Numbered from the stretch's first letter, positions 44,447 to 53,507 are shown. The stretch is 64,000 nucleotides of DNA from RGIG2041 sp045537695 (GCA_045537695.1 JAZSQB010000046.1:1-64000); one strand, 5' to 3'. Numbers and translations: made by a program. The notes: generated by a model from the sequence alone, not told the origin.

Positions 44447-45277
44447 GTGTTACCGGCATTTGCGTCAGGTTTTGTGAGCGAGATGGATTGCTATCAGATG
44501 GCTGATTTTTTTGTGGAGACAGGTGTAAATAACATTATGCTTGCCAGATACCATTATCTTCCGTTTCTCAACGGGGAAAAAGATGTAAAAGAATATAAAA
44601 AATATATAGATGATATTGATTTTCATATTCCGGAAGGGCACTTGCTTATTGCCGGTCCTGGCAATATCACGTCGCTCGACAATGAATATGCAATGGATAA
44701 TCTGAAAAGAAATCTGGATGTCTTCTATGAACTCGGCGTTAAAAATGCCATCATTCATTATGCGAATTGCGGAACACATCTTGATCCGATTGAAAAGTGG
44801 TTTGATGTCAGAATAGATGCCCTCAATAAGCTTATAAAGCATATAGAAGGAACCGATATGGTCATCTGCCTTGAAAACCTCAGCCGCATTCATGACTATG
44901 ATGCAGGGCATTTGCTGACAATGTGCAAGGCGGTTGATAATCCGGAGCACATTGGTATATGTCTGGATACGGGACATTTGAATTTGGCAGAAGCTAGCAA
45001 AAATCAATATGATTTCATCATGCAGGCAGGCAAATGGTTAAAAGCGATTCATATACACGATAACAAAGGTCCGGAGAAAGGCGGAGATGCGCATGCTATG
45101 CCATTCGATTTGGGCTCTGTAAATTGGGCGGATGTAAAGCGCGGCTTGATGAAAGTAAATTATCAGCAACGGTTTACCTATGAACTTTGCCAACGCTTTG
45201 CTTCAAATCCGATTGAAATTAAGAAGCTTCAGGTGCAATATCTTCTGGGAATATATAATGCGTATTTTGCATTTTGA
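44447..45277 (+). CDS. Sugar phosphate isomerase/epimerase-like TIM-barrel protein
   Basis: 276 residues of the xylose isomerase-like/AP endonuclease 2 fold. Metal-ligand candidates are seen in ICLENLSR (Glu), CLDTGHLNLA (Asp, His), IHIHDNKG (His-x-His-Asp) and FTYELC (Glu). Such proteins isomerise or epimerise sugars or related polyols; the substrate cannot be predicted. GTG 44447 follows AGAGGATG. It is monocistronic with its own promoter and terminator. Confidence 0.85.
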   Translation: MLPAFASGFVSEMDCYQMADFFVETGVNNIMLARYHYLPFLNGEKDVKEYKKYIDDIDFHIPEGHLLIAGPGNITSLDNEYAMDNLKRNLDVFYELGVKNAIIHYANCGTHLDPIEKWFDVRIDALNKLIKHIEGTDMVICLENLSRIHDYDAGHLLTMCKAVDNPEHIGICLDTGHLNLAEASKNQYDFIMQAGKWLKAIHIHDNKGPEKGGDAHAMPFDLGSVNWADVKRGLMKVNYQQRFTYELCQRFASNPIEIKKLQVQYLLGIYNAYFAF

Positions 45278-45308
45278 TGCTTAGATTATTTTGACATACC
45301 AAACGCAG

Positions 45309-45345
45309 GCGAGCTGCCTTTTTAGGGCAGCTCGCTTTTTGTTTT
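45309..45345 (+). terminator. Terminator after the isomerase-like gene
   Basis: GCGAGCTGCC (45309-45318) / GGCAGCTCGC (45326-45335), then T5GT4. The stretch 45346-45453 holds nothing further. Confidence 0.95.
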
Positions 45346-45453
45346 ACAACAGCGTACGGTATTTTTGGGCAGAAACGCGCATTGTTTTTTTATGTAGTAG
45401 AAAAATAGTTTGCGTCGTTATAGCCGCAATCTCCTGTAATTTCTGCAATGCTA

Positions 45454-45481
45454 AATAAAGGATGCATCTGCATCCTTTATT
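45454..45481 (-). terminator. Hairpin at the end of bioY
   Basis: AATAAAGGATGCA (45454-45466) / TGCATCCTTTATT (45469-45481), overlapping the bioY stop, with T-rich flank on the minus strand. Confidence 0.65.
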
Positions 45482-46028
45482 AATTATGTTTATTTAGCTT
45501 ATTCGCTGCTGAAAAAGATAAAACGAGCTTTAATATATCCGGCAGCAGAAACGGTAGGACACATATACTCAATACGCTTATAAATCCGGCAAGTGAAAAG
45601 TTTTTTATATACAGCGTTACATACCAAAGACTGCCGGAGAGATAACACAAGCATTGCCCGGCAAATAAAACGATTATTTTTTTGTGCTTGCTGTTCTTAT
45701 GCAGTCGACTTGTGGCCCAATAAAGCAGCGGAATGGCGAGAAAACCGAAAATGAATCCGCCGGTTGCGCCGAATAGTATGCTTACGCCGCCGGTAAATCC
45801 GGAAAAAACGGGCAAACCGATTATACCGAGCAAAATATAGATAAGTACACAGAGCGTAGCTCGTTTGCCACCAAGCAACTGCGGGGCAAGAAACACAGCA
45901 AAGCTTTGCATGGTAAACGGAACTGTAAAAGGTATTTTAATCCAGGCGCAAAGAATCAAAAGTGTGGTGCACAGCGCAATGTGTGTGATGCTTCGTGTCG
46001 GAAAATGTGCGTTTGTTTTGTTGTTCAT
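45480..46028 (-). CDS. bioY: Biotin transporter BioY (S component of ECF transporter)
   Basis: 182-residue integral membrane protein with about six helices that binds biotin and works with a shared ECF AT module. The family pattern is visible in KIPFTVPFTMQSFAVFLAPQ, GGVSILFGATGGFIFGF and related loops. ATG 46028 follows GAGGTGT. No BirA operator was found, and no bioMN genes are adjacent. Confidence 0.93.
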   Translation of the reverse strand: MNNKTNAHFPTRSITHIALCTTLLILCAWIKIPFTVPFTMQSFAVFLAPQLLGGKRATLCVLIYILLGIIGLPVFSGFTGGVSILFGATGGFIFGFLAIPLLYWATSRLHKNSKHKKIIVLFAGQCLCYLSGSLWYVTLYIKNFSLAGFISVLSICVLPFLLPDILKLVLSFSAANKLNKHN

Positions 46029-46046
46029 GCTCTACACCTCAAAACT

Positions 46047-46075
46047 ATTGTAGCATTTGCCGCATGGCTTGTCAA
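46047..46075 (-). promoter_or_regulatory. Promoter of bioY
   Basis: Minus strand TTGACA (46075-46070), 17 bases, TACAAT (46052-46047). Confidence 0.75.
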
Positions 46076-46154
46076 TGCAGATAAATTTTCACGGACAAAC
46101 AGAAAACGAGAAATTCTGCATATACATTTAGCATACATGTATGGAGGGATGTTT

Positions 46155-46874
46155 ATGTTTTTTGAACTGTTAAGTGTGCTTGGCGTGTGGCTGAAACATT
46201 TTTTGTTTGCCGGTTATATGTCTGGTGGTGTGTTTCCAAAACCGCTTTCGGCAGCGGAAGAAAAAGAGTATGTTGCGTTAATGCATCATGGGGATGCGAA
46301 TGCGCGTTCTACTTTGATTGAAAGAAACCTTCGCCTGGTGGCGCACGTGGTTAAAAAATATGTAGCAACGCAAAATGCGGATACGGAAGATTTAATCTCC
46401 ATTGGCACAATTGGGCTAATCAAGGCCGTGGACAGTTTTAAGGGGGATAAGAAAATACGACTCGCTACCTATGCGGCGCGGTGCATACATAATGAAATAC
46501 TGATGCATTTCCGCGCAGAAAAAAATCGCAGAAACGAGCTATCGCTCTCTGAACCGGTTGGCACGGACGGTGAGGGGAATACGCTTGCGCTGATGCATAT
46601 TCTGCACGAGGAGGCGGAGGAAATTGAAGATGATATTTTACTGAAAAATCAAGTAGAAAAGCTATATACCCTGTTGGACGTATGTCTTTCGGAGCGCGAA
46701 CGCGAAATTATTGTACTTCGATACGGTTTGGGTGGCAATGATGCCCTTGCGCAACGCGAAATTGCACAAAGGCTTTGTATTTCTCGTTCTTATGTATCAC
46801 GTATAGAAAAAAAGGCAATTCATAAACTAAAGGAAAATATGATTGCGTGTGGTTATGGGGAGGACTTAATATGA
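46155..46874 (+). CDS. sigK: RNA polymerase sigma-K factor (late mother-cell sporulation)
   Basis: 239-residue sporulation sigma factor. The N-terminus is a hydrophobic pro-sequence (FFELLSVLGVWLKHFLF), suited to membrane-tethered pro-sigma-K processed by SpoIVFB; then LIERNLRLVAHVVKKY, DLISIGTIGLIKAVDSF, KIRLATYAARCIHNEILMH (region 2) and QREIAQRLCISRSYVSRIEK (region 4.2). ATG 46155 follows GGAGGG. The frame is uninterrupted, so no skin-type element splits it. A convincing sigma-E promoter was not seen. Its stop overlaps the next gene (ATGA). Confidence 0.93.
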   Translation: MFFELLSVLGVWLKHFLFAGYMSGGVFPKPLSAAEEKEYVALMHHGDANARSTLIERNLRLVAHVVKKYVATQNADTEDLISIGTIGLIKAVDSFKGDKKIRLATYAARCIHNEILMHFRAEKNRRNELSLSEPVGTDGEGNTLALMHILHEEAEEIEDDILLKNQVEKLYTLLDVCLSEREREIIVLRYGLGGNDALAQREIAQRLCISRSYVSRIEKKAIHKLKENMIACGYGEDLI

Positions 46875-48145
46875 TACGCGGACTTCGTGAGGGAACGCGC
46901 GGCGCCTATGTACAACTTTTGCAGCTTGCTTTGTCTCGTGCTGGGCTGGCTGTTACAAAGGACGGTGTATTCGGCGAGATGACGCGTGTATCTTTAGAAC
47001 GATTTCAAAAGGAAAACCAACTGCCGGCGACCGGTATTGTAGATGCAGACACACAAGATGCACTTTTGCCTTATTTGCGCGGATATATAGAAATAGTTGT
47101 GCAACCCGGTGACAGTTATTACTTTCTCGCGCAGCGGTATGATACGACCGTGGCGGCGATTCGCCGTGCAAATCCGGGTGTTAATCCATCGCGCCTTGTC
47201 ATCGGTAGCAGAATTTATGTCCCTTTTGGATTTGCGTTGGTTTCTACGGATATCGAATATACATATTACTATTTATCATTGTTGATAAATGGTTTGCGTG
47301 TCCGTTTTCCGTTTTGCACCTATCGAAGCATCGGCAAAACGCGACAGGGGAAGGATATTTTCTGTATTGATGTCGGTAGCGGAGAAAAGCAACTGATGTA
47401 TAATGCAACGCATCACGCAAATGAGTGGATTACAACGCCGCTTTTGCTTAAGTTTTTTGAAGAATATGCAACGGCGATTGTACGCGGTGATTTCATTTAT
47501 GCCAAAGATGCATTTTTGCTGTATCGCAAAACGCGCTTATCTCTGATACCAATGCTCGATGCGGACGGCGTTGATATTGTCAACGGCGTAGCGACAGAGG
47601 AAGCTTTGGCGCTTTCACAAAAAATTGCAGCAGCGTTTCCGGAAATTCCGTATCCGTCAGGTTGGAAAGCAAATGGCATCGGCGTAGACCTGAATTTGAA
47701 TTATCCTGCACAGTGGGAGCGTGCAAGAGAAATTAAATTTGCGCAGGGGTATACCCGGCCTGCGCCGCGCGATTACGTCGGTCCGACACCGCTTTCAGAA
47801 CCGGAAGCACAAGCAATGGTCGATTTTACGCAGAGCAATGATTTTCTGCTGACTATATCATATCATTCACAAGGTAGTGTCATTTACTGGCGTTTTGATG
47901 ATTATATGCCGCCACGTGCGCTGGAATTCGGCGAAGCATTTTCGCAGGCGAGTGGGTATCCGCTAGAAACAACACCGCTTGTATCCGGTGCGGCGGGGTA
48001 TAAGGATTGGTTTATTCAAACTTACAACCGACCGGGGTATACGGTCGAGGTCGGCATTGGCGAAAGCCCTCTGCCGCTCTCACAATTTGACGAAATATAC
48101 AAAAATAATATCGGAATTCTGGTTTTGGGTGTATATCTTTTATAA
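46871..48145 (+). CDS. Peptidoglycan-binding, LysM and M14 zinc carboxypeptidase (gamma-D-glutamyl-meso-diaminopimelate peptidase-like)
   Basis: 424 residues. Domains: PG_binding_1 (about 1-70), LysM (about 74-120, QPGDSYYFLAQRYDTTVAAI) and M14 (about 130-420). Zinc ligands are HANE (in THHANEW) and a later His (SYHSQG), with the catalytic Glu in YTVEVG. This matches gamma-D-glutamyl-diamino acid endopeptidase I of sporulating bacilli. No signal peptide is seen. It begins inside the sigK stop (ATGA), implying co-expression in the mother cell, and a role in spore cortex or mother-cell wall is inferred. Confidence 0.9.
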   Translation: MIRGLREGTRGAYVQLLQLALSRAGLAVTKDGVFGEMTRVSLERFQKENQLPATGIVDADTQDALLPYLRGYIEIVVQPGDSYYFLAQRYDTTVAAIRRANPGVNPSRLVIGSRIYVPFGFALVSTDIEYTYYYLSLLINGLRVRFPFCTYRSIGKTRQGKDIFCIDVGSGEKQLMYNATHHANEWITTPLLLKFFEEYATAIVRGDFIYAKDAFLLYRKTRLSLIPMLDADGVDIVNGVATEEALALSQKIAAAFPEIPYPSGWKANGIGVDLNLNYPAQWERAREIKFAQGYTRPAPRDYVGPTPLSEPEAQAMVDFTQSNDFLLTISYHSQGSVIYWRFDDYMPPRALEFGEAFSQASGYPLETTPLVSGAAGYKDWFIQTYNRPGYTVEVGIGESPLPLSQFDEIYKNNIGILVLGVYLL

Positions 48146-48170
48146 AAATGTGAGAATTTGAAATTTACCA

Positions 48171-48199
48171 TTGCAAAACTTGCAAAAATGCGATATAAT
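48171..48199 (+). promoter_or_regulatory. Promoter of the aspartate aminotransferase gene
   Basis: TTGCAA (48171-48176), 17 bases, TATAAT (48194-48199). Confidence 0.75.
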
Positions 48200-48263
48200 A
48201 CTGAAAAAATGAAGTAAAAATGAAATTCTTGATTGCAATTGATGCAAAAACGGAGGATATGAC

Positions 48264-49451
48264 ATGGGATTTATTGCAGATAAGGCAGCTCGCGTCAGCC
48301 CGTCGTCCACCTTGGCGATTGACTCGAAGGCGAAGGCAATGAAAGCACAGGGAATAGACGTTGTGGCTTTTGGTGCAGGTGAGCCGGATTTTGATACACC
48401 GCAGCACATAAAAAATGCAGCGATTGAAGCGATTATTGCTGGTAAAACCAAGTATACACCGGCATCCGGTACGATGGAATTAAAAGAAGCGGTTTGCCGC
48501 AAATTTGCGCGTGATAACGGTCTTACGTATGCGCCGGAAAATATCGTGATTTCCAACGGTGCAAAGCATTCTTTGATGAATGTGTTTACTGCGATTTGCA
48601 ACCCGGGCGATGAAGTGATTATTCCTGCGCCGTTCTGGGTAAGCTATCCGGAGATGGTAAGGCTTGCAGACGGTGTGCCGGTCGTGCTGGAGACCAGGGA
48701 AGAAAATGACTTTAAATTCACCGCGGCAGAACTGGAAGCTGCAATTACGCCGAAAACACGCGCACTTGTTTTAAATACACCGAGCAACCCGACCGGTATG
48801 GTTTATACCAAAGAAGAATTGATGGAGATTGCCAAGATTTGTGTGCGCCACGATCTTTATGTTGTATCCGATGAAATTTATGAGCATATTGTATACGGTG
48901 ATTTCCCGACAAGCATTGCGGCACTCGGTGATGATATTAAGGAAAGAAGCATCATTGTAAACGGCGTTTCCAAGACCTATGCAATGACTGGATGGCGTAT
49001 CGGTTATGTTGCATGCAGCGCTCCGCTTGCGAAGGTGATGAGCAATATTCAGAGTCACGCAACATCCAACCCGAACTCCATTGCGCAGGTTGCAGCGATT
49101 GCAGCCTTGGATGGTCCGATGGATGAAATGGCTAAAATGAAGGCTGCGTTTGATGAAAGACGCAAATATATGGTTGAACGCATTAACGGCATTGAAGGTG
49201 TGTCCTGCAGAGTACCGAAGGGTGCGTTCTATGTGATGATGAATATTTCGGCGCTCAAGGGTAAGATCATCGGCGGCGTAAAGATTGAAACCTCGGATGA
49301 TTTTGCAAATGCATTTTTAGATAAAGCGCTTGTGGCAGTTGTGCCGGGCAGCGGCTTTGCGGCTGACGATTATGTGCGTTGGTCCTATGCAACCAGCATG
49401 GAAAACATTAAAAAAGGCTTGGATAGATTAGAAGCGTTCATACAAGCATAA
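48264..49451 (+). CDS. aspC: Pyridoxal phosphate aminotransferase, probable aspartate aminotransferase
   Basis: 395-residue class I aminotransferase. YTPASGTMELKEAV and LNTPSNPTGMVY are family blocks; the PLP lysine is K237 in SKTYAMTGWRIGY, and the C-terminal Arg near RWSYATS binds the substrate carboxylate. Aspartate as substrate is by closest resemblance to subgroup I-beta enzymes and could also fit other amino acids. Monocistronic; a terminator follows. Confidence 0.88.
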   Translation: MGFIADKAARVSPSSTLAIDSKAKAMKAQGIDVVAFGAGEPDFDTPQHIKNAAIEAIIAGKTKYTPASGTMELKEAVCRKFARDNGLTYAPENIVISNGAKHSLMNVFTAICNPGDEVIIPAPFWVSYPEMVRLADGVPVVLETREENDFKFTAAELEAAITPKTRALVLNTPSNPTGMVYTKEELMEIAKICVRHDLYVVSDEIYEHIVYGDFPTSIAALGDDIKERSIIVNGVSKTYAMTGWRIGYVACSAPLAKVMSNIQSHATSNPNSIAQVAAIAALDGPMDEMAKMKAAFDERRKYMVERINGIEGVSCRVPKGAFYVMMNISALKGKIIGGVKIETSDDFANAFLDKALVAVVPGSGFAADDYVRWSYATSMENIKKGLDRLEAFIQA

Positions 49452-49454
49452 TTT

Positions 49455-49485
49455 AAGAGCAAGGTCAAATTTTGACCTTGCTCTT
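49455..49485. terminator. Bidirectional terminator between aspC and ybaK
   Basis: AAGAGCAAGGTCAAA (49455-49469) / TTTGACCTTGCTCTT (49471-49485), T-runs on both strands. Confidence 0.9.
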
Positions 49486-49968
49486 TTAATGATGTATAAT
49501 ATCACAAATATCAAATGCAATAGCTTTGCTGAGTGCTTCAAGCGTTAATTCCAATTGATAACCGATTTTGCCGGCGCTGACAAAGAAAGTGTCCACATTT
49601 TGCGCCGAAGTGTGCACCACGGTTTTGAAAAACTTCTTCATTCCAATTGGGGAGCAACCGCCGCGGATATAGCCGGTGACTTTGTTGATATCGGCGACTT
49701 TTATCATTTCAACGGCTTTTTCACCGACTGCTTTTGCTGCGGCTTTTAAATCCAGTTCCGCTGCCACGGGAATCACGAAAACATAATACTGCTTGGACGG
49801 TGCTTGCGTAACCAGCGTTTTAAATACCTTTTCTACCGGCATACCGATTTTATTCGCGACGGAAATACCGTCGATTGCACCGTCATCACCTGTATACTGG
49901 TGCGCAGTGTATTCGATTTTCTTCGCATCCAATATGCGCATCGCATTTGTTTTGCAATTTGCTTTCAT
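49486..49968 (-). CDS. ybaK: Cys-tRNA(Pro)/Cys-tRNA(Cys) deacylase YbaK/EbsC family
   Basis: 160-residue trans-editing hydrolase that removes cysteine mischarged on tRNA-Pro. Family blocks include the central KVFKTLVTQ (Lys involved in catalysis), GGCSPIGMKK and the C-terminal sheet. ATG 49968 follows AAGGTGA. Monocistronic, divergent from the DUF1015 gene. Confidence 0.93.
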   Translation of the reverse strand: MKANCKTNAMRILDAKKIEYTAHQYTGDDGAIDGISVANKIGMPVEKVFKTLVTQAPSKQYYVFVIPVAAELDLKAAAKAVGEKAVEMIKVADINKVTGYIRGGCSPIGMKKFFKTVVHTSAQNVDTFFVSAGKIGYQLELTLEALSKAIAFDICDIIHH

Positions 49969-50001
49969 TTTTTAATTCACCTTGCTTTCTTCGTTGAGAT
50001 T

Positions 50002-50030
50002 ATTATAGCTGTTTTGGCAGAAAAATTCAA
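50002..50030 (-). promoter_or_regulatory. Promoter of ybaK
   Basis: Minus strand TTGAAT (50030-50025), 17 bases, TATAAT (50007-50002). Confidence 0.75.
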
Positions 50031-50039
50031 GTGTTAGGA

Positions 50040-50068
50040 TTGATTTGTTATAAATTTAGTGATATAAT
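50040..50068 (+). promoter_or_regulatory. Promoter of the DUF1015 gene
   Basis: TTGATT (50040-50045), 17 bases, TATAAT (50063-50068). Confidence 0.75.
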
Positions 50069-50100
50069 ACAAGGCATATAATTTTAATGGGGGAAACAGT

Positions 50101-51297
50101 ATGGCGATTTTTAACAAAGCAAATATTCTTCTGCCGAAAGCGGCGGATTATCAGAAATGGGGCGTTGTTGCCTGTGACCAGTATACGTCCGAAAAGGAAT
50201 ACTGGGACAGAGTGAAAACGTATGTTGGAGACGCGCCGTCAACATTTAATCTTGTATATCCGGAAGCGTACTTGAGCGAGGGCGATGCCTACATCGACCG
50301 CATCAACGCGCATATGGCAAAATATATCGAAGAAGATATTTTAAAAGAGCATAAAAATGTGTATATCTACATAGAAAGAACGCTTTCCGGCGGCAGAGTG
50401 CGCCGCGGTTTAATCGGCGCGGTGGACTTGGAAGCCTATGATTTTTCCAAGGGTTCGAAGAGCGCCATCCGCGCAACGGAAGGCACAGTAGCAGAGCGTA
50501 TCCCGCCGCGCGTGAAAATCCGCAAGGATGCGCCGCTCGAATTGCCGCACGCTATTCTGCTGATGGATGATAAGAAAAACGAAGTTATCCCGATGTCCTG
50601 CGATAACGCACCGGTTTACGATTTTGAAATGATGGAAAACGGCGGCCATATTAAGGGATATGTTATCGATGGCGCAGCTGCTGATGCAATTTCTGTAAAG
50701 TTTGAAACGTACGCAAAAGATGTAAACGACGGTCTCGTATTTGCGGTGGGTGACGGTAACCATTCTCTGGCAACAGCAAAGACCTGCTGGGAGAATTTAA
50801 AACAGAACCTTTCTGCCACGGAGCGGGAAAACCATCCGGCGCGTTATTGTTTGGTGGAAATCGAAAATCTCTATGATGCTGCATTGGAGTTTGAACCGAT
50901 TCACAGAGTGCTCTTTGATGTAGACCCGGCAGAGGTGCTTGCAAGCCTTGAGAAGTTTTCTTCTGAGGGCACGGGCAAGAATACCCATACCGTAACCTAT
51001 GTGTATAACGGCGTGGAAGGCGAAATTGAAATCAAAAATGCGGACAGCAATATTGCCGTCGGCGCCGTACAGAGCTTTATCGACAAGATGGGCTATGCAG
51101 CAGATTATATCCACGGCGATGACACCACAAAGCGCCTCGCAAGTGCAGATAAAGCGTTTGGATTTATTTTGGATGCGATGGAAAAAGAATCCCTCTTTAC
51201 AACCGTTATCAAAGATGGCGCCCTCCCGCGAAAAACTTTCTCTATGGGTGAAGCGCACGAAAAGAGATTTTATATTGAAGCAAAATTAATTAAATAA
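50101..51297 (+). CDS. DUF1015 family protein
   Basis: 398-residue soluble protein of the DUF1015 family, of unknown biochemical function. The conserved block VGDGNHSLATAKTCWEN lies near residue 218; in Clostridia such genes often neighbour serine biosynthesis genes, but not here. No signal peptide or membrane segment. GGGGGAAA upstream of ATG 50101 supports the start. Followed by its own terminator. Confidence 0.88.
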   Translation: MAIFNKANILLPKAADYQKWGVVACDQYTSEKEYWDRVKTYVGDAPSTFNLVYPEAYLSEGDAYIDRINAHMAKYIEEDILKEHKNVYIYIERTLSGGRVRRGLIGAVDLEAYDFSKGSKSAIRATEGTVAERIPPRVKIRKDAPLELPHAILLMDDKKNEVIPMSCDNAPVYDFEMMENGGHIKGYVIDGAAADAISVKFETYAKDVNDGLVFAVGDGNHSLATAKTCWENLKQNLSATERENHPARYCLVEIENLYDAALEFEPIHRVLFDVDPAEVLASLEKFSSEGTGKNTHTVTYVYNGVEGEIEIKNADSNIAVGAVQSFIDKMGYAADYIHGDDTTKRLASADKAFGFILDAMEKESLFTTVIKDGALPRKTFSMGEAHEKRFYIEAKLIK

Positions 51298-51305
51298 TTT
51301 ATGTG

Positions 51306-51337
51306 AAAGAGCCGCATAATATATGTGCGGCTCTTTT
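51306..51337 (+). terminator. Terminator after the DUF1015 gene
   Basis: AAAGAGCCGCA / TGCGGCTCTTT with T-tail, nine bases past the stop. Confidence 0.85.
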
Positions 51338-51369
51338 AAACAAAAAATTCAAAAATTTTCAAAAAATGC

Positions 51370-51398
51370 TTGACTTTTAGAAAAAATGGGTTTATAAT
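51370..51398 (+). promoter_or_regulatory. Promoter of tRNA-Gln
   Basis: TTGACT (51370-51375), 17 bases, TATAAT (51393-51398), 34 bases before the tRNA. Confidence 0.85.
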
Positions 51399-51432
51399 TT
51401 TATTTGTTCGTTTGAGAACACGAATTAAATAA

Positions 51433-51506
51433 TGCGGAATTGTGTAAAGGTAGCACGAGTGACTCTGACTCACTTTGTCTGGGTTCGAATCCTAGTTCCG
51501 CAGCCA
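51433..51506 (+). tRNA. tRNA-Gln (anticodon CUG)
   Basis: 74 bases including encoded CCA. Acceptor TGCGGAA/TTCCGCA, D-stem GTGT/GCAC, anticodon stem AGTGA/TCACT with loop CTCTGAC (anticodon CUG), T-arm CTGGG-TTCGAAT-CCTAG. First pair U1-A72 and discriminator G73 agree with bacterial tRNA-Gln recognised by GluRS/GatCAB. A single copy with its own promoter and terminator. Confidence 0.95.
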
Positions 51507-51542
51507 AAAATCGACATTCTTCGATAGAGGAGTGTCGATTTT
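51507..51542 (+). terminator. Terminator after tRNA-Gln
   Basis: AAAATCGACA (51507-51516) / TGTCGATTTT (51533-51542), starting just after the CCA. Confidence 0.85.
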
Positions 51543-51613
51543 ACTTATACCTATTCACTTAAATAGAAATGTCGTTTTTGGGAAGTAATAAGTAATAGTG
51601 CGTAAGGAAAATG

Positions 51614-51642
51614 TTTACAAATCTATATAAGCGTGGTATACT
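51614..51642 (+). promoter_or_regulatory. Promoter of typA
   Basis: TTTACA (51614-51619), 17 bases, TATACT (51637-51642). Confidence 0.75.
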
Positions 51643-51680
51643 GTTTACGTTTAAAATGAATTCATTATAGATTGGAAGTT

Positions 51681-53507
51681 ATGAGATTGGTAAGAGAAGA
51701 TTTAAGAAACATTGCGATTATTGCTCACGTTGACCACGGTAAGACTACTCTGGTGGACGAGCTTTTAAAGCAGGGCGGTGTGTACAGAGAAAATCAGGTG
51801 GTAGAAGACCGCGTTATGGATAACAACGCTTTAGAGCGTGAGCGCGGTATCACGATTTTGTCTAAAAATGCATCTGTCCATTACAAAGACAAGAAAATCA
51901 ATATTATTGATACACCGGGACATGCAGACTTCGGTGGCGAGATAGAGCGTGTGCTCAAAATGGTAAATGGTGTAATTTTGTTGGTAGATGCAGCGGAAGG
52001 GCCGATGCCGCAGACAAGATTTGTGCTTTCCAAGGCGCTTGAGCTTGGACTGAAAATCATTATTGTTGTCAACAAGATTGACCGACCGGATGCCAGACTC
52101 GGCGAGGTCGGTGATGAGGTGCTTGAACTTTTATTAGAGCTTGATGCAACAGATGAGCAGCTCGACAGCCCGATTATTTACTGTTCCGGCAGAGATGGTA
52201 CGGCTTCGAAATCCCCGAACAAGCAGGGCGAGGATTTAACGGTATTGTTTGAGACAATTGTGGATTATATTCCGGGTCCGAGCGGCAATGAAAACAGCGA
52301 GCTGCAGCTTTTGATTTCGACGATTGATTACAGTGAATATGTCGGTCGTATGGGTATTGGCAGAGTGGAACGCGGTACGATTAAGGTAAATCAGGAAGTT
52401 TGCGTTTGTGACTATCACGATAAGGAGCTGACAAAGCGCGGTAAAATCGCAACGCTGTATCAGATTGATGGTACAGGCAGAAAACAGGTGGAGAGTGCAA
52501 CCGTCGGCGATATTATTTGCTTTTCCGGCGTGGAGGATATTACCATCGGCAATACGATTACGGCACCGGATTGCAAAGAGCCGATTCAGTTTGTGAAAAT
52601 TGGCGAGCCGACCGTGGAAATGACTTTTTCGGTCAATGATAGCCCGTTTGCCGGTCGAGATGGTAAATTTGTCACCTCGCGTCAGCTGCGCGACAGATTA
52701 TACAGAGAGCTTTTAAAGGACGTATCCTTGCGCGTAAAGGATGGTGAAACGACGGATTCATTTATCGTTTCAGGCAGAGGCGAAATGCATTTGTCTATTT
52801 TAATAGAAACTATGCGCCGCGAAGGCTATGAATTCGCAGTCAGCACGCCGCGTGTATTGCTTAAAGAGATTGACGGTAAAATTCACGAGCCGATTGAGCG
52901 CCTTCTGGTCGATGTGCCGGAGGAATGTGTCGGTTCTGTTATGGAAAAGATGGGCTCGCGCAAAGGTGAGTTGCAGCATATGTCGCCGATCGGCACAAGA
53001 ATGCGCATAGAATACCTGATTCCGGCGCGCGGTCTGTTTGGTTACCGCAGTGAGTTTATGACAGATACGCGCGGTGAGGGTATCTTAAATACTGTATTTT
53101 ACGGTTATCAGCCGCACAAGGGCGAGATTACCAGACGCTTCACCGGCTCGTTGATTGCATATGAAACCGGTGAAGCGGTAACGTACGGCTTATTTAATGC
53201 CCAGGGCAGGGGCGCACTCTTTATTGGCGCGGGTGAGCCGGTATATGAAGGGATGGTGGTTGGTGCATCCCCGAAGCTTGAGGATATCAGTGTGAATGTC
53301 TGCAAGAAAAAGCAGCTGACCAACACACGTGCTTCCGGCAGTGATGACGCACTTAAGCTTACACCGCCGAAAAACTTGAGTCTGGAAGAAGCAATCGAAT
53401 TTTTAGGCGAAGATGAGCTTTTGGAGGTTACGCCGCTGAAGTATAGAATCAGGAAGCGTATTTTGAATACAACGCTGCGCCTGAAAGCACAAAGTCGCGC
53501 AAAATAA
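51681..53507 (+). CDS. typA: Ribosome-associated GTPase TypA/BipA
   Basis: 608-residue translational GTPase related to EF-G, involved in ribosome assembly and stress adaptation. G1 AHVDHGKTTLV, switch region RERGITIL, G3 DTPGHADFGGE, G4 NKIDRPDAR; then domain II, an EF-G-like domain and the BipA C-terminal domain. ATG 51681 is taken, but TTG 51687, better spaced from GGAAG, would give MVREDLRNIAI, also matching the family start. Monocistronic. Confidence 0.95.
   Translation: MRLVREDLRNIAIIAHVDHGKTTLVDELLKQGGVYRENQVVEDRVMDNNALERERGITILSKNASVHYKDKKINIIDTPGHADFGGEIERVLKMVNGVILLVDAAEGPMPQTRFVLSKALELGLKIIIVVNKIDRPDARLGEVGDEVLELLLELDATDEQLDSPIIYCSGRDGTASKSPNKQGEDLTVLFETIVDYIPGPSGNENSELQLLISTIDYSEYVGRMGIGRVERGTIKVNQEVCVCDYHDKELTKRGKIATLYQIDGTGRKQVESATVGDIICFSGVEDITIGNTITAPDCKEPIQFVKIGEPTVEMTFSVNDSPFAGRDGKFVTSRQLRDRLYRELLKDVSLRVKDGETTDSFIVSGRGEMHLSILIETMRREGYEFAVSTPRVLLKEIDGKIHEPIERLLVDVPEECVGSVMEKMGSRKGELQHMSPIGTRMRIEYLIPARGLFGYRSEFMTDTRGEGILNTVFYGYQPHKGEITRRFTGSLIAYETGEAVTYGLFNAQGRGALFIGAGEPVYEGMVVGASPKLEDISVNVCKKKQLTNTRASGSDDALKLTPPKNLSLEEAIEFLGEDELLEVTPLKYRIRKRILNTTLRLKAQSRAK

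Noticed and set aside
46029..46080. BirA operator before bioY
   Set aside because: No inverted GTTTAC-type repeat around the promoter.
46076..46154. Sigma-E promoter for sigK (CATATACAT and CATACATG)
   Set aside because: Neither -10-like sequence has a -35 at the right distance.
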